Shown here: piece after piece, positions 40,737 through 47,645 of the stretch
Numbering within the stretch: the first letter of the stretch is position 1
Layout of the letters: each line of letters begins with the position of its first letter
Source of the DNA: an uncultured Oscillospiraceae bacterium
Lineage (GTDB): Bacteria > Bacillota > Clostridia > Oscillospirales > Oscillospiraceae
NCBI GenBank assembly: GCA_934590355.1
Contig: CAKTOX010000001.1
Coordinates: forward strand, 99,154 to 163,153
Direction of reading: 5' to 3'
Length of the DNA: 64,000 bases
Position numbers and translations under genes: made by a program
The notes under the pieces: generated by a model
Databases searched by the model: none
What the model was told of the DNA's origin: nothing
The model's input: the letters and a program-made list of their open reading frames with translations, nothing else

Positions 40737-40764
40737 AAAATTTTCCGAACGGGAAAAATTTTTT
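40735..40764 (+). terminator. Terminator of the small membrane protein gene
   Basis: AAAAAATTTTCCG pairs with CGGGAAAAATTTTTT. The stem is AT-rich, and the tRNA promoter begins ten bases later. Confidence 0.6.
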
Positions 40765-40773
40765 CAAAACCTG

Positions 40774-40802
40774 TTGACAAGAGGTAAAAAATCTGTTATA
40801 TT
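40774..40802 (+). promoter_or_regulatory. Consensus tRNA promoter
   Basis: TTGACA (40774-40779), 17 bases, TATATT (40797-40802); tRNA-Asp begins 12 bases downstream. Confidence 0.85.
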
Positions 40803-40813
40803 TACTGAGCCGT

Positions 40814-40890
40814 GGCCGAGTGGTTCAGTCGGTTAGAACGCCGGCCTGTCACGCCGGAGGTCGAGGGTTCAAGTCCCTTCTCGGTCGCCA
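40814..40890 (+). tRNA. tRNA-Asp (anticodon GTC)
   Basis: A 77-base cloverleaf. The acceptor stem is GGCCGAG/CTCGGTC, the anticodon stem GCCGG/CCGG with the loop holding GTC, the T-arm GAGGG-TTCAAGT-CCCTT, and CCA is encoded. Confidence 0.97.
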
Positions 40891-40892
40891 CA

Positions 40893-40916
40893 GATGCCCC
40901 TTGAAAAAGGGGCATC
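40893..40916 (+). other. Hairpin between the two tRNA genes
   Basis: GATGCCCCTT and AAGGGGCATC pair perfectly around GAAA. There is no T-run, so it is more likely a processing or stabilising structure than a terminator. Confidence 0.6.
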
Positions 40917-40922
40917 AGCTTT

Positions 40923-40998
<76 letters not shown>

Positions 40999-41001
40999 GA
41001 T

Positions 41002-41034
41002 AAACCCCGAAGTCATTTTGATTTCGGGGTTTTT
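41002..41034 (+). terminator. Terminator of the tRNA operon
   Basis: AAACCCCGAA and TTTCGGGGTTT pair, then TT follows. It is the only strong terminator near the tRNA genes. Confidence 0.85.
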
Positions 41035-41065
41035 GGTCTATATATGTGATTTAAGGGCTTTAATT

Positions 41066-41764
41066 ATGACTAAAAAAACTATCGGAATAATCGGCGGAAT
41101 GGGTCCTGCCGCGACGGCCGACCTGTTCATGAAGATAACAAACATCACCAAGGCCGACTGCGATCAGGAGCACCTGCACGTTATTATTGACAGCAACACC
41201 GCCATCCCCGACCGCACTGCGGCGCTCGTATACGGCGGCGAAAGCCCCGCGGAGCAGATGCGCCTTTCCGCACGCACGCTCGAGACTGCGGGCGCGCAGC
41301 TTCTCGTCATGCCCTGCAACACCGCCCACGGCTTCTACGACGAGGTGTGCGGCGCCGTGAATATTCCCGTACTCCATATGATCAGAATATGCGCAGACGC
41401 GCTCGAGCGGCGCGGGATAAAGCGCGCAGGACTTCTCGCAACGGACGGCACGGTGCGCTCGGGCATTTACTCGGACTGCTTTCGCGGCAGCGGCATTGAG
41501 CTTATAACTCCCTCGCCGGAGCATCAGGCAGCCGTCATGGATCTGACCTATAACGGCGTCAAGGCGGGCAGACGCAGCTACGACACGCGAAGCTTTGAGC
41601 TTGCCGTGCGCGAGCTTATGGATAACGGCGCCGAAACGCTCATTCTCGGCTGCACGGAGCTGCCTCCTGCATTTGAGATGTATCATCTCGACTACCCCTT
41701 TGTTGACCCGACGCTTGAGCTTGCCAAAGCCGCGGTGCTCGCCGCGGGCGGGGAGCTGAGATAA
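41066..41764 (+). CDS. Aspartate/glutamate racemase family protein
   Basis: A 232-residue cofactor-independent racemase. The ATG at 41066 is chosen because the N-terminus then begins directly with TIGIIGGMGPAATADL, the family start; an ATG at 41018 would lie in the tRNA terminator. Both catalytic cysteines are present, in VMPCNTAHGF near residue 83 and LGCTELP near 192. It interconverts L- and D-aspartate or glutamate. The stop codon is directly next to the stop of the convergent collagen-like gene, with no terminator between. Confidence 0.9.
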   Translation: MTKKTIGIIGGMGPAATADLFMKITNITKADCDQEHLHVIIDSNTAIPDRTAALVYGGESPAEQMRLSARTLETAGAQLLVMPCNTAHGFYDEVCGAVNIPVLHMIRICADALERRGIKRAGLLATDGTVRSGIYSDCFRGSGIELITPSPEHQAAVMDLTYNGVKAGRRSYDTRSFELAVRELMDNGAETLILGCTELPPAFEMYHLDYPFVDPTLELAKAAVLAAGGELR

Positions 41765-42916
41765 TCATTTGCCCACGACGCAGTAGGCTATGCGCGGATT
41801 TGTAACGCTTGTGACCGTAGGGCGCGCAATGCCGTAGGCCGGAGCGTGAGTCAGCTCCGTGCCGCCATTGTTTCCGACGTCGGAAATAAGGAAAAAGTCG
41901 CCCACACTGTACTGAATGGGTGACGCGACGACGGTGGGCGGCTGCGTGAAATCAAACGGATAGCGGCGTGCCGATTTATTTTCGTTCGCGTTCATCCATG
42001 TGTTATAGTAGAGCGCCCCCCACGCCTGATTGATGTCAAGCTTGTCGGTTTCAAAAACCGCACGGCAGACCTTTTTGCCGCTGTGCCACTTTTCCCATGA
42101 CCATTTGCCGGTGACACCCTGTTCGACTATATAGTCTGCCGGGGCGGCGCCGGCTTCGCCTTTTTCACCTTTCGGTATGGTGAAGTTCAGGACCGCGGCG
42201 TATTTCGTGCCGGAATTGGTTACAGCCGCATTTGAGCCGGCGGCAGCGGTCGTCACGGAGCCCACGGTAACGGTAGCGGCGACGCCCGTTGCGCCCGTGT
42301 CGCCTTTATCTCCCTTCGCACCCTGATCGCCTTTTGCGCCTGTATCGCCCTTTAAGCCCCTTGCTCCTGTGTCACCCTTGTCTCCTTTATCACCTTTTAT
42401 GCCCGGATCACCCTTGTCGCCCTTATCGCCTTTCGCTCCCGGATCGCCCTTATCGCCCTTTATGTTCACGGTTGCCGGCTGAGTCTCGCTCTTTTCGCGC
42501 GACCAGCTCAAATCTCCGTTCTCGCCTACCGTAGGCAGCCAGCAGCCGTCAAAGTCGTTGAGCTTTTGCATGAGCTGCGAATACACATCCGGCGCGGGAG
42601 ATGCCGTCACGCCTTCGGCGTCGGTTATGCACTTTTCGCAGCGCAGCACCGCGGGGGTAGTAGTGTGTATTTCGCCCGCGTATATGCCGATAGCTATTCT
42701 CGCGCGGTCGCGTATTACGGGCAGCGGGCAGCTGTCGCCGTCAAACAGGACATCGCGATAGGTGCCGTTGAGCATATCCACACGCATTGTTTTCGTTTCG
42801 TATCCCGCCCACTCGCCGTCAAGTGCGAAGCGGACGACATAGTCACTGTTGCCGCAGACGATAACGTTCTCTCCGGCAGAGGCGACTTTATTTTTTACGC
42901 TTATGTTTATGTCCAT
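41765..42916 (-). CDS. Collagen-like protein with phage-tail/baseplate-like N-terminus
   Basis: A 383-residue protein. Residues 1-110 resemble the N-terminal domain of baseplate or tail proteins of Clostridia phages (FALDGEWAGYETKTMRVDM, RIAIGIYAGEIHTTTPAVL). Residues 150-210 are Gly-X-Y triplets (KGDKGDPGAKGDKGDKGD and similar), which should form a collagen-like triple helix. The C-terminal 130 residues could be a receptor-binding or surface domain. GGAGG precedes the ATG. No other phage gene is nearby. The repeats are encoded by near-identical codons, so the copy number may vary. Confidence 0.8.
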   Translation of the reverse strand: MDINISVKNKVASAGENVIVCGNSDYVVRFALDGEWAGYETKTMRVDMLNGTYRDVLFDGDSCPLPVIRDRARIAIGIYAGEIHTTTPAVLRCEKCITDAEGVTASPAPDVYSQLMQKLNDFDGCWLPTVGENGDLSWSREKSETQPATVNIKGDKGDPGAKGDKGDKGDPGIKGDKGDKGDTGARGLKGDTGAKGDQGAKGDKGDTGATGVAATVTVGSVTTAAAGSNAAVTNSGTKYAAVLNFTIPKGEKGEAGAAPADYIVEQGVTGKWSWEKWHSGKKVCRAVFETDKLDINQAWGALYYNTWMNANENKSARRYPFDFTQPPTVVASPIQYSVGDFFLISDVGNNGGTELTHAPAYGIARPTVTSVTNPRIAYCVVGK

Positions 42917-42980
42917 GAGGATCCTCCTTGCAAAGTGTTGCGGCGCAGGGCTCGAGGCTGCCGCCGCGCCGCCTAATATG

Positions 42981-43008
42981 ATAGTAGCAAATTCTCACAG
43001 CCTGTCAA
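42981..43008 (-). promoter_or_regulatory. Promoter of the collagen-like gene
   Basis: On the minus strand TTGACA (43003-43008), 16 bases, TACTAT (42981-42986). Confidence 0.65.
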
Positions 43009-43042
43009 TGAAAGCACTTTACATCCGCGAAATTTTCCGCGA

Positions 43043-43071
43043 TGGACATTTCTTTTTTCTTGTGATATATT
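43043..43071 (+). promoter_or_regulatory. Promoter of the SseB-like gene
   Basis: TGGACA (43043-43048), 17 bases, TATATT (43066-43071). Confidence 0.6.
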
Positions 43072-43111
43072 ATAAATATTCTTAAAACAACGGTATTCGA
43101 GGTAAAAATAT

Positions 43112-43564
43112 ATGTCAAAGGAACTCAGTCAGCAGCAGATAGACCACATCTCCCGCATGGGAATAAAAAAGCTCATCAAAAAGTACAACGAGTCGCAGGG
43201 TAAGGATCAGCAGTCGCTCTCTATGCTGCTTGAGCAGCTCGCAAGGACGCCGATGTTCTTTGCCGTCGAAAAGGGCAGCAGCGTTAACGCCGCAAGCATG
43301 CACTTTATGACCCTCACCGTCGGCGGCAGAGTGTTCATCCCCGTTTTCACGGACACGGACGAGCTCGGAAAGCTCGCGGGAAATTGCGACTGCGTCTGCC
43401 TCAAGCCCATGGACTATTTCCGGATGCTCGTTGACAACGGACGCCACGCCGTCGTGAACCCCTTCAGCAGCTATTTTCTCATCTGGCCGGAGCTCGTGCG
43501 CGACCATATGCTGCCCTACATGAAGGAAAATCAGGAATTCACCAAACAGCACCCCACTTCGTGA
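43112..43564 (+). CDS. SseB-family N-terminal domain protein
   Basis: A 150-residue cytoplasmic protein. The central part (residues 40-130) fits the SseB N-terminal domain: TPMFFAVEKGSS, RVFIPVFTDTDELGK and a helical FRMLVDNGRHAVVNPFS. These domains are found in small proteins of unknown role in many bacteria. GAGG lies before the ATG. It is monocistronic with its own promoter and a strong terminator, convergent to groEL. Confidence 0.75.
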   Translation: MSKELSQQQIDHISRMGIKKLIKKYNESQGKDQQSLSMLLEQLARTPMFFAVEKGSSVNAASMHFMTLTVGGRVFIPVFTDTDELGKLAGNCDCVCLKPMDYFRMLVDNGRHAVVNPFSSYFLIWPELVRDHMLPYMKENQEFTKQHPTS

Positions 43565-43567
43565 ATA

Positions 43568-43600
43568 TAAAAAAACAGCTCCTCTCGGAGCTGTTTTTTT
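43568..43600 (+). terminator. Bidirectional terminator between the SseB-like gene and groEL
   Basis: AAAACAGCTCC and GGAGCTGTTTT pair around TCTC, with T7 after and A7 before. Confidence 0.9.
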
Positions 43601-43614
43601 CGTTTGTGTTTAGA

Positions 43615-45240
43615 TCAGTACATACCCATGTCGCCTGCGGGGGCTGCTGCCGGTGCGGGAGGCGTGGGGATATCGGTGACGAGGCTCTCGGTGGTCAGGA
43701 CCATGGATGCAACGGACGAAGCATTCTCAAGAGCGCTGCGGCAGACCTTGGTCGGGTCGATAATGCCCATCTTTATCATGTTGCCGTATTCCTCTGCTGC
43801 GGCGTCAAAGCCGTAGGATGCCTCATCGCTGCCGTAGACTCTGTCAAGGATGACGGCGCCCTCAAGACCCGCGTTTGCCGCGATCTGCATGATGGGTGCT
43901 CTCAGAGCCTTTGCAACGATGGCAGCGCCGGTCTTTTCGTCGCCCGCGAGTGTCTCAACAAGCTTATCGGCAGCCTTTGCAGCTGCGATGTAGGCAGAGC
44001 CGCCGCCGGCGACGATGCCCTCTTCGACTGCCGCGCGGGTAGCGTTGAGTGCGTCCTCGATGCGAAGCTTCTTTTCCTTCATCTCGGTCTCGGTGGCTGC
44101 GCCGACCTTGATGACCGCAACACCGCCGGAGAGCTTTGCAAGGCGCTCCTGGAGCTTTTCCTTGTCGTACTCGGAGGAAGTGGTCTCTATCTGAGCGTTT
44201 ATCTGAGCGATGCGCGCCTTGATGTCGGCAGACTCGCCCGCGCCGTCAACGATGACGGTGTTTTCCTTGGTGACCTTGACCTGACGCGCCTGGCCGAGCA
44301 TATCGATCTGTGCGTCCTTGAGCTCCATGCCGAGGTCGGAGGAGATGACCTGACCGCCGGTGAGGATAGCGATATCCTGGAGCATTTCCTTGCGTCTGTC
44401 GCCGAAGCCGGGGGCCTTTACGCAAACGCAGGTGAAGGTGCCGCGCAGCTTGTTGAGGATGATGGTCGCAAGGGCCTCGCCCTCGACGTCCTCTGCGATG
44501 ATGAGGAGCTTTCTGCCTGCCTTGACGATCTGCTCGAGCAGGGGCAGGATCTCCTGAATGTTCGTGACCTTCTTATCGGTGATGAGGATCAGAGCGTCGT
44601 CAAGGACGGCCTCCATCTTCTCGGTATCGGTAGCCATGTAGGGGCTGAGGTAGCCGCGGTCAAACTGCATACCCTCAACGACCTCACTGTAGGTTTCTGC
44701 CGTTTTGGACTCCTCGATGGTGATAACGCCGTTCTGGGAGACCTTCTCCATAGCCTCGGCAATGAGAGTGCCGATGACCTCGTCGCCGCTGGAGATAGCG
44801 CCGACGCGGGCGATGTCGCCGCTGCCGGAAACGGGCTGGGAGTTTGCGCGAACTGCCTCGACGGCAGCGTCGGTGGCCTTCTTCATGCCTCGCTTCATGA
44901 CCATGGGATTTGCGCCGGCAGCGAGGTTCTTGAGACCCTCGTTTATCATTGCCTGAGCAAGCACGGTAGCGCTGGTGGTACCGTCGCCGGCGACGTCGTT
45001 GGTCTTGGTGGAGACCTCTTTAATAAGCTGTGCGCCCATGTTCTCAAACGGGTCGTCAAGCTCGATCTCCTTTGCTATGGTCACGCCGTCATTGGTGATG
45101 AGCGGTGCGCCGAACTTCTTATCGATAACCACGTTGCGGCCCTTGGGTCCGAGGGTTATCTTAACCGTATCTGCAAGCTGATTCACGCCGCGCTCTATCG
45201 CCTTGCGTGCCTCTTCGCCGAAAATGATCTGTTTTGCCAT
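43615..45240 (-). CDS. groL: 60-kDa chaperonin GroEL
   Basis: A 541-residue chaperonin that folds proteins in a double heptameric ring with GroES. Features are KITLGPKGRNVVIDKKFG near residue 28, the ATP-binding GDGTTSATVLAQ near 86, DRRKEMLQDIAILTGG near 280 and EEGIVAGGGSAYI near 410. The C-terminus ends in APAGDMGMY rather than the usual GGM repeats, which is a mild variant. Codon use is more restricted than in neighbours, as expected for an abundant protein. It lies 15 bases after groES. Confidence 0.98.
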   Translation of the reverse strand: MAKQIIFGEEARKAIERGVNQLADTVKITLGPKGRNVVIDKKFGAPLITNDGVTIAKEIELDDPFENMGAQLIKEVSTKTNDVAGDGTTSATVLAQAMINEGLKNLAAGANPMVMKRGMKKATDAAVEAVRANSQPVSGSGDIARVGAISSGDEVIGTLIAEAMEKVSQNGVITIEESKTAETYSEVVEGMQFDRGYLSPYMATDTEKMEAVLDDALILITDKKVTNIQEILPLLEQIVKAGRKLLIIAEDVEGEALATIILNKLRGTFTCVCVKAPGFGDRRKEMLQDIAILTGGQVISSDLGMELKDAQIDMLGQARQVKVTKENTVIVDGAGESADIKARIAQINAQIETTSSEYDKEKLQERLAKLSGGVAVIKVGAATETEMKEKKLRIEDALNATRAAVEEGIVAGGGSAYIAAAKAADKLVETLAGDEKTGAAIVAKALRAPIMQIAANAGLEGAVILDRVYGSDEASYGFDAAAEEYGNMIKMGIIDPTKVCRSALENASSVASMVLTTESLVTDIPTPPAPAAAPAGDMGMY

Positions 45241-45255
45241 GATATAAGCGCCTCC

Positions 45256-45540
45256 TTATTCTACTACGGCAAGAATGTCGCTCTGACGGACTATCGTGTA
45301 GTCAACATCGTCGAGCTTGATCTTGCTGCCGCTGTACTTGCCGACGAGAACCTTTTCGCCGACCTTGACTTCCATCTTTATCTCGTTGCCGTCAACAACT
45401 CCGCCGGGGCCGACCTCAACGACTTCATATATCTCGGGCTTTTCCTGAGCCGACGCTGCAAGGAAGATACCGCTCTGGGTCTTTTCCTCGGCGGCGGACT
45501 GAATGAGCACAACTCTGTCTGCCAAGGGTTTCAGTTTCAT
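45256..45540 (-). CDS. groS: 10-kDa co-chaperonin GroES
   Basis: A 94-residue co-chaperonin. The ATG at 45540 follows GGAGG and gives the normal N-terminus MKLKPLADRVVL; a longer frame upstream would run through the CIRCE element. The mobile loop (EEKTQSGIFLAASAQEKPE), VEVGPGG and the late VGKYSGSKIKLD are present. It is the first gene of the heat-shock operon groES-groEL, under HrcA control by the CIRCE palindrome. Confidence 0.97.
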   Translation of the reverse strand: MKLKPLADRVVLIQSAAEEKTQSGIFLAASAQEKPEIYEVVEVGPGGVVDGNEIKMEVKVGEKVLVGKYSGSKIKLDDVDYTIVRQSDILAVVE

Positions 45541-45576
45541 CGTATATACCTCCAAATTAACATTTACAAAATTCGA

Positions 45577-45613
45577 CCGAGTTAGCACTCTTTTGCCCTG
45601 AGTGCTAACTCGG
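45577..45613 (-). promoter_or_regulatory. CIRCE operator (HrcA site) of groESL
   Basis: TTAGCACTC (45582-45590), nine bases, GAGTGCTAA (45600-45608): a perfect CIRCE. Five further bases on each side extend the arms to 14 bases (CCGAGTTAGCACTC and its exact complement). It lies between the promoter and the ATG, where HrcA blocks transcription until heat stress. hrcA itself is not in the window. Confidence 0.97.
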
Positions 45614-45615
45614 TT

Positions 45616-45646
45616 ATTATAATAGCACATTATTTTTAAAATTCAA
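45616..45646 (-). promoter_or_regulatory. groESL promoter
   Basis: On the minus strand TTGAAT (45641-45646) and either TATTAT (45619-45624, 16-base spacer) or TATAAT (45616-45621, 19-base spacer). Confidence 0.65.
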
Positions 45647-45708
45647 GCCCCTTATGCGAAAAAGTTGTGAATTTTTTTATATATTTTTCTCCGCAAAGTT
45701 ACTTGGCA

Positions 45709-46824
45709 TTATTTGAGGTACATGAACAGGTCACATTTTATCATACCATTATAGAGCTTGCGCTTTTTGTCGGCGTTTTTGCCGAAGGTGCGCTCGAATT
45801 CGGTGTGTGAGGACAGCAGATAGAGCTTCCAGTTTTCCGTTTTGCGCCACGCCTCTCCGAAAAGGCGGTAAAGCTGCTCGGCCTCCTGCTTTTCCATGAT
45901 GCGCTCGCCGTAGGGCGGGTTCGTGACGATGATGCCGTTTTCGGTGCGGCGGTCAAAGCGGGTGGCGTCGGCCTTCTCGAAGCGCACAATGTCCGCAACT
46001 CCGGCGCGCTCGGCGTTCTCCCTCGCTATCTCAAGAGCGGCGGGATCTATGTCCGAGCCTACTATATTATAACTGCCGTTAAACTCGCGGCTTTTCGCAA
46101 GCTCACGCTCCGCCTGCCAAACCGAAGAGTCGAGCGTTCTCCAGCGCATTGCGGAGAAGCCGCGGTAAAGTCCGGGCGCGCGGTTTTTGGCTATAAGCGC
46201 AGCCTCGATGGGAATGGTGCCGCTGCCGCAGAACGGGTCGCAGAAGTCCTCCCTGCCGCGATAGCGCGAAAGGCTCACCATCGCCGCCGCCATGGTCTCC
46301 TTGAGCGGAGCGGCATTGTGCGCGGGGCGGTAGCCGCGCTTGTGCAGTCCCTCTCCCGAGGTGTCGATGCAAAGCGATGCCTCGTCCTTCATTATCGAAA
46401 ACTGTATCTGATACGTTTCGGCGCTCTCGGCAAACCATTCGATGCCGTACACGCTCTTGAGGCGCTCGACGACGGCCTTTTTGATTATCTTCTGGCAGTC
46501 GGAAACGGAAAAGAGCTTGGAGTTGAGGCTGTAACCCTTCACGGGGAAGGCAGCGTCGCGCGGGATAAGTCTCTCCCACGGCAGCGCCTTGGTGCGCTCG
46601 AAAAGCTCGTCAAAGGTTTCCGCTTTAAATCTGCCCATTTCGAGCAGCACTCTCTCGCCGATGCGGAGGTTTATGTTCGCCCGCGCTATCTCCTGCGCGC
46701 CGCCGGCAAAATACACTCTGCCGTTTTCGTTGTGTATATCCTGCATCTTCATACGCCGCAGCTCGTCGGATATGGGGCCCTCGAGTCCCAGCAGGCACGG
46801 GACGCACAGCTTGAATTCATTCAT
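45709..46824 (-). CDS. Class I SAM-dependent RNA methyltransferase with THUMP domain (RlmL/YpsC-like)
   Basis: A 371-residue rRNA methyltransferase of the RlmL N-terminal type. A THUMP domain (residues 45-160) recognises RNA; the catalytic domain has CDPFCGSGTIPIEAALIA near residue 195, SDIDPAALEIARENA near 258 and the catalytic NPPYGER near 302. Relatives make m2G in 23S rRNA. The length matches the Bacillota form that lacks the RlmK fusion. It stands alone with its own promoter and no partner gene. Confidence 0.92.
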   Translation of the reverse strand: MNEFKLCVPCLLGLEGPISDELRRMKMQDIHNENGRVYFAGGAQEIARANINLRIGERVLLEMGRFKAETFDELFERTKALPWERLIPRDAAFPVKGYSLNSKLFSVSDCQKIIKKAVVERLKSVYGIEWFAESAETYQIQFSIMKDEASLCIDTSGEGLHKRGYRPAHNAAPLKETMAAAMVSLSRYRGREDFCDPFCGSGTIPIEAALIAKNRAPGLYRGFSAMRWRTLDSSVWQAERELAKSREFNGSYNIVGSDIDPAALEIARENAERAGVADIVRFEKADATRFDRRTENGIIVTNPPYGERIMEKQEAEQLYRLFGEAWRKTENWKLYLLSSHTEFERTFGKNADKKRKLYNGMIKCDLFMYLK

Positions 46825-46863
46825 TGGAATTTCTCCGTAATTTCAAAAATTTCGGTAACTTTT

Positions 46864-46892
46864 ATCATACTTCATAAAAATGCTCTTGTAAA
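46864..46892 (-). promoter_or_regulatory. Promoter of the RNA methyltransferase gene
   Basis: On the minus strand TTTACA (46887-46892), 17 bases, TATGAT (46864-46869). Confidence 0.65.
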
Positions 46893-46893
46893 G

Positions 46894-46908
46894 ATGCAAA
46901 TGTTTTCA
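46894..46908 (+). promoter_or_regulatory. Possible cre site (CcpA) upstream of the CstA operon
   Basis: ATGCAAATGTTTTCA differs from the loose cre pattern WTGNAANCGNWNNCW at one position (T for C). It lies about 90 bases before the -35 box, farther than most active sites. Confidence 0.3.
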
Positions 46909-46997
46909 GATGTGTATATTCCGTTAAGATTGAAATAAAATTCGACTCATTTTGACCTACATGACAATTTTTAATGTTAAAAATACCGAAAAGGTAC

Positions 46998-47026
46998 TTG
47001 ATTTTCACATGAAATGGATATATACT
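46998..47026 (+). promoter_or_regulatory. Promoter of the 47110-cstA operon
   Basis: TTGATT (46998-47003), 17 bases, TATACT (47021-47026). The leader to 47110 is AT-rich and about 80 bases long; I see no riboswitch in it. Confidence 0.65.
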
Positions 47027-47109
47027 GTTAACATCTTTGGAAAATTTTTAACGATTTTAATTTTTTGTTAATTTTTATATCGAAAAATGATAAGTAGGAG
47101 CGTGCCACA

Positions 47110-47610
47110 TTGACCAGACTTGAAGCCATAGACAAGCTGTGTGAGAGCTATTCGGCCTATTTCGACGTTGAGCGTTTCGACGATAACGAAAGCGAGCTTG
47201 CCGCTACCTGCTTTCTTTACGTCCACTCCGAGAAATATGTTCTCGTGAAGGCCGCAAAGCTTTGGGAATATGACAGCAACGAATATGTCTACATTTTCTC
47301 CGTCCCGCATCTGACGAAGGAGCTTTTCCTCAAGTGCAGGGACTATGCACGTGCAGAAGGCATGAAGCATATTGAGCCGAAGCCCGGCCATATGTGCTCA
47401 TACATAACCGCGCTTTTCATTTGCGACACCTGCGACGACGACGCAGTAAGAGCACTCAAGCGCACCCGGATATACAAGAGCTTCCGCTTTTCCTATTACG
47501 GATGGATGGATTTCCACACAGGCGTCATAGAGCTCGAAACCGGAAGGACTGCCGCCAACGGCAGCGGAAGAAGTACAGCACAGCTTTTGAAAAAAACGCT
47601 GCTGAAATAA
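47110..47610 (+). CDS. Conserved hypothetical protein preceding cstA
   Basis: A 166-residue cytoplasmic protein that starts with TTG (47110), nine bases after AGGAG; no ATG fits. It has a mixed alpha/beta N-terminal half (ELAATCFLYVHSEKYVLV, SNEYVYIFSVPHLTKELFLK) and a middle CSYITALFICDTCDDDAV, then YKSFRFSYYGWMDFHTGVIE. I recall similar short proteins next to CstA transporters in Clostridia but cannot name a verified family. No catalytic motif is seen. It is 35 bases from cstA and shares its promoter, suggesting a linked role, perhaps regulation of the transporter. Confidence 0.7.
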   Translation: MTRLEAIDKLCESYSAYFDVERFDDNESELAATCFLYVHSEKYVLVKAAKLWEYDSNEYVYIFSVPHLTKELFLKCRDYARAEGMKHIEPKPGHMCSYITALFICDTCDDDAVRALKRTRIYKSFRFSYYGWMDFHTGVIELETGRTAANGSGRSTAQLLKKTLLK

Positions 47611-47645
47611 TCAAATCATTTTTTTGAAGGGAGAGAACTCAAAAA

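Noticed and set aside
42280..42480. Short tandem repeats suggesting a CRISPR array
   Set aside because: They are codons of Gly-X-Y collagen repeats inside a coding frame, with no spacers or cas genes.
43561..45585. 674-codon open frame on the plus strand opposite groEL/groES
   Set aside because: It is the antisense shadow of a highly conserved, codon-biased operon; its composition is not protein-like and it lacks a ribosome site of its own.
47027..47109. Riboswitch in the leader of the cstA operon
   Set aside because: The leader is short, AT-rich and lacks any conserved aptamer core or terminator hairpin.
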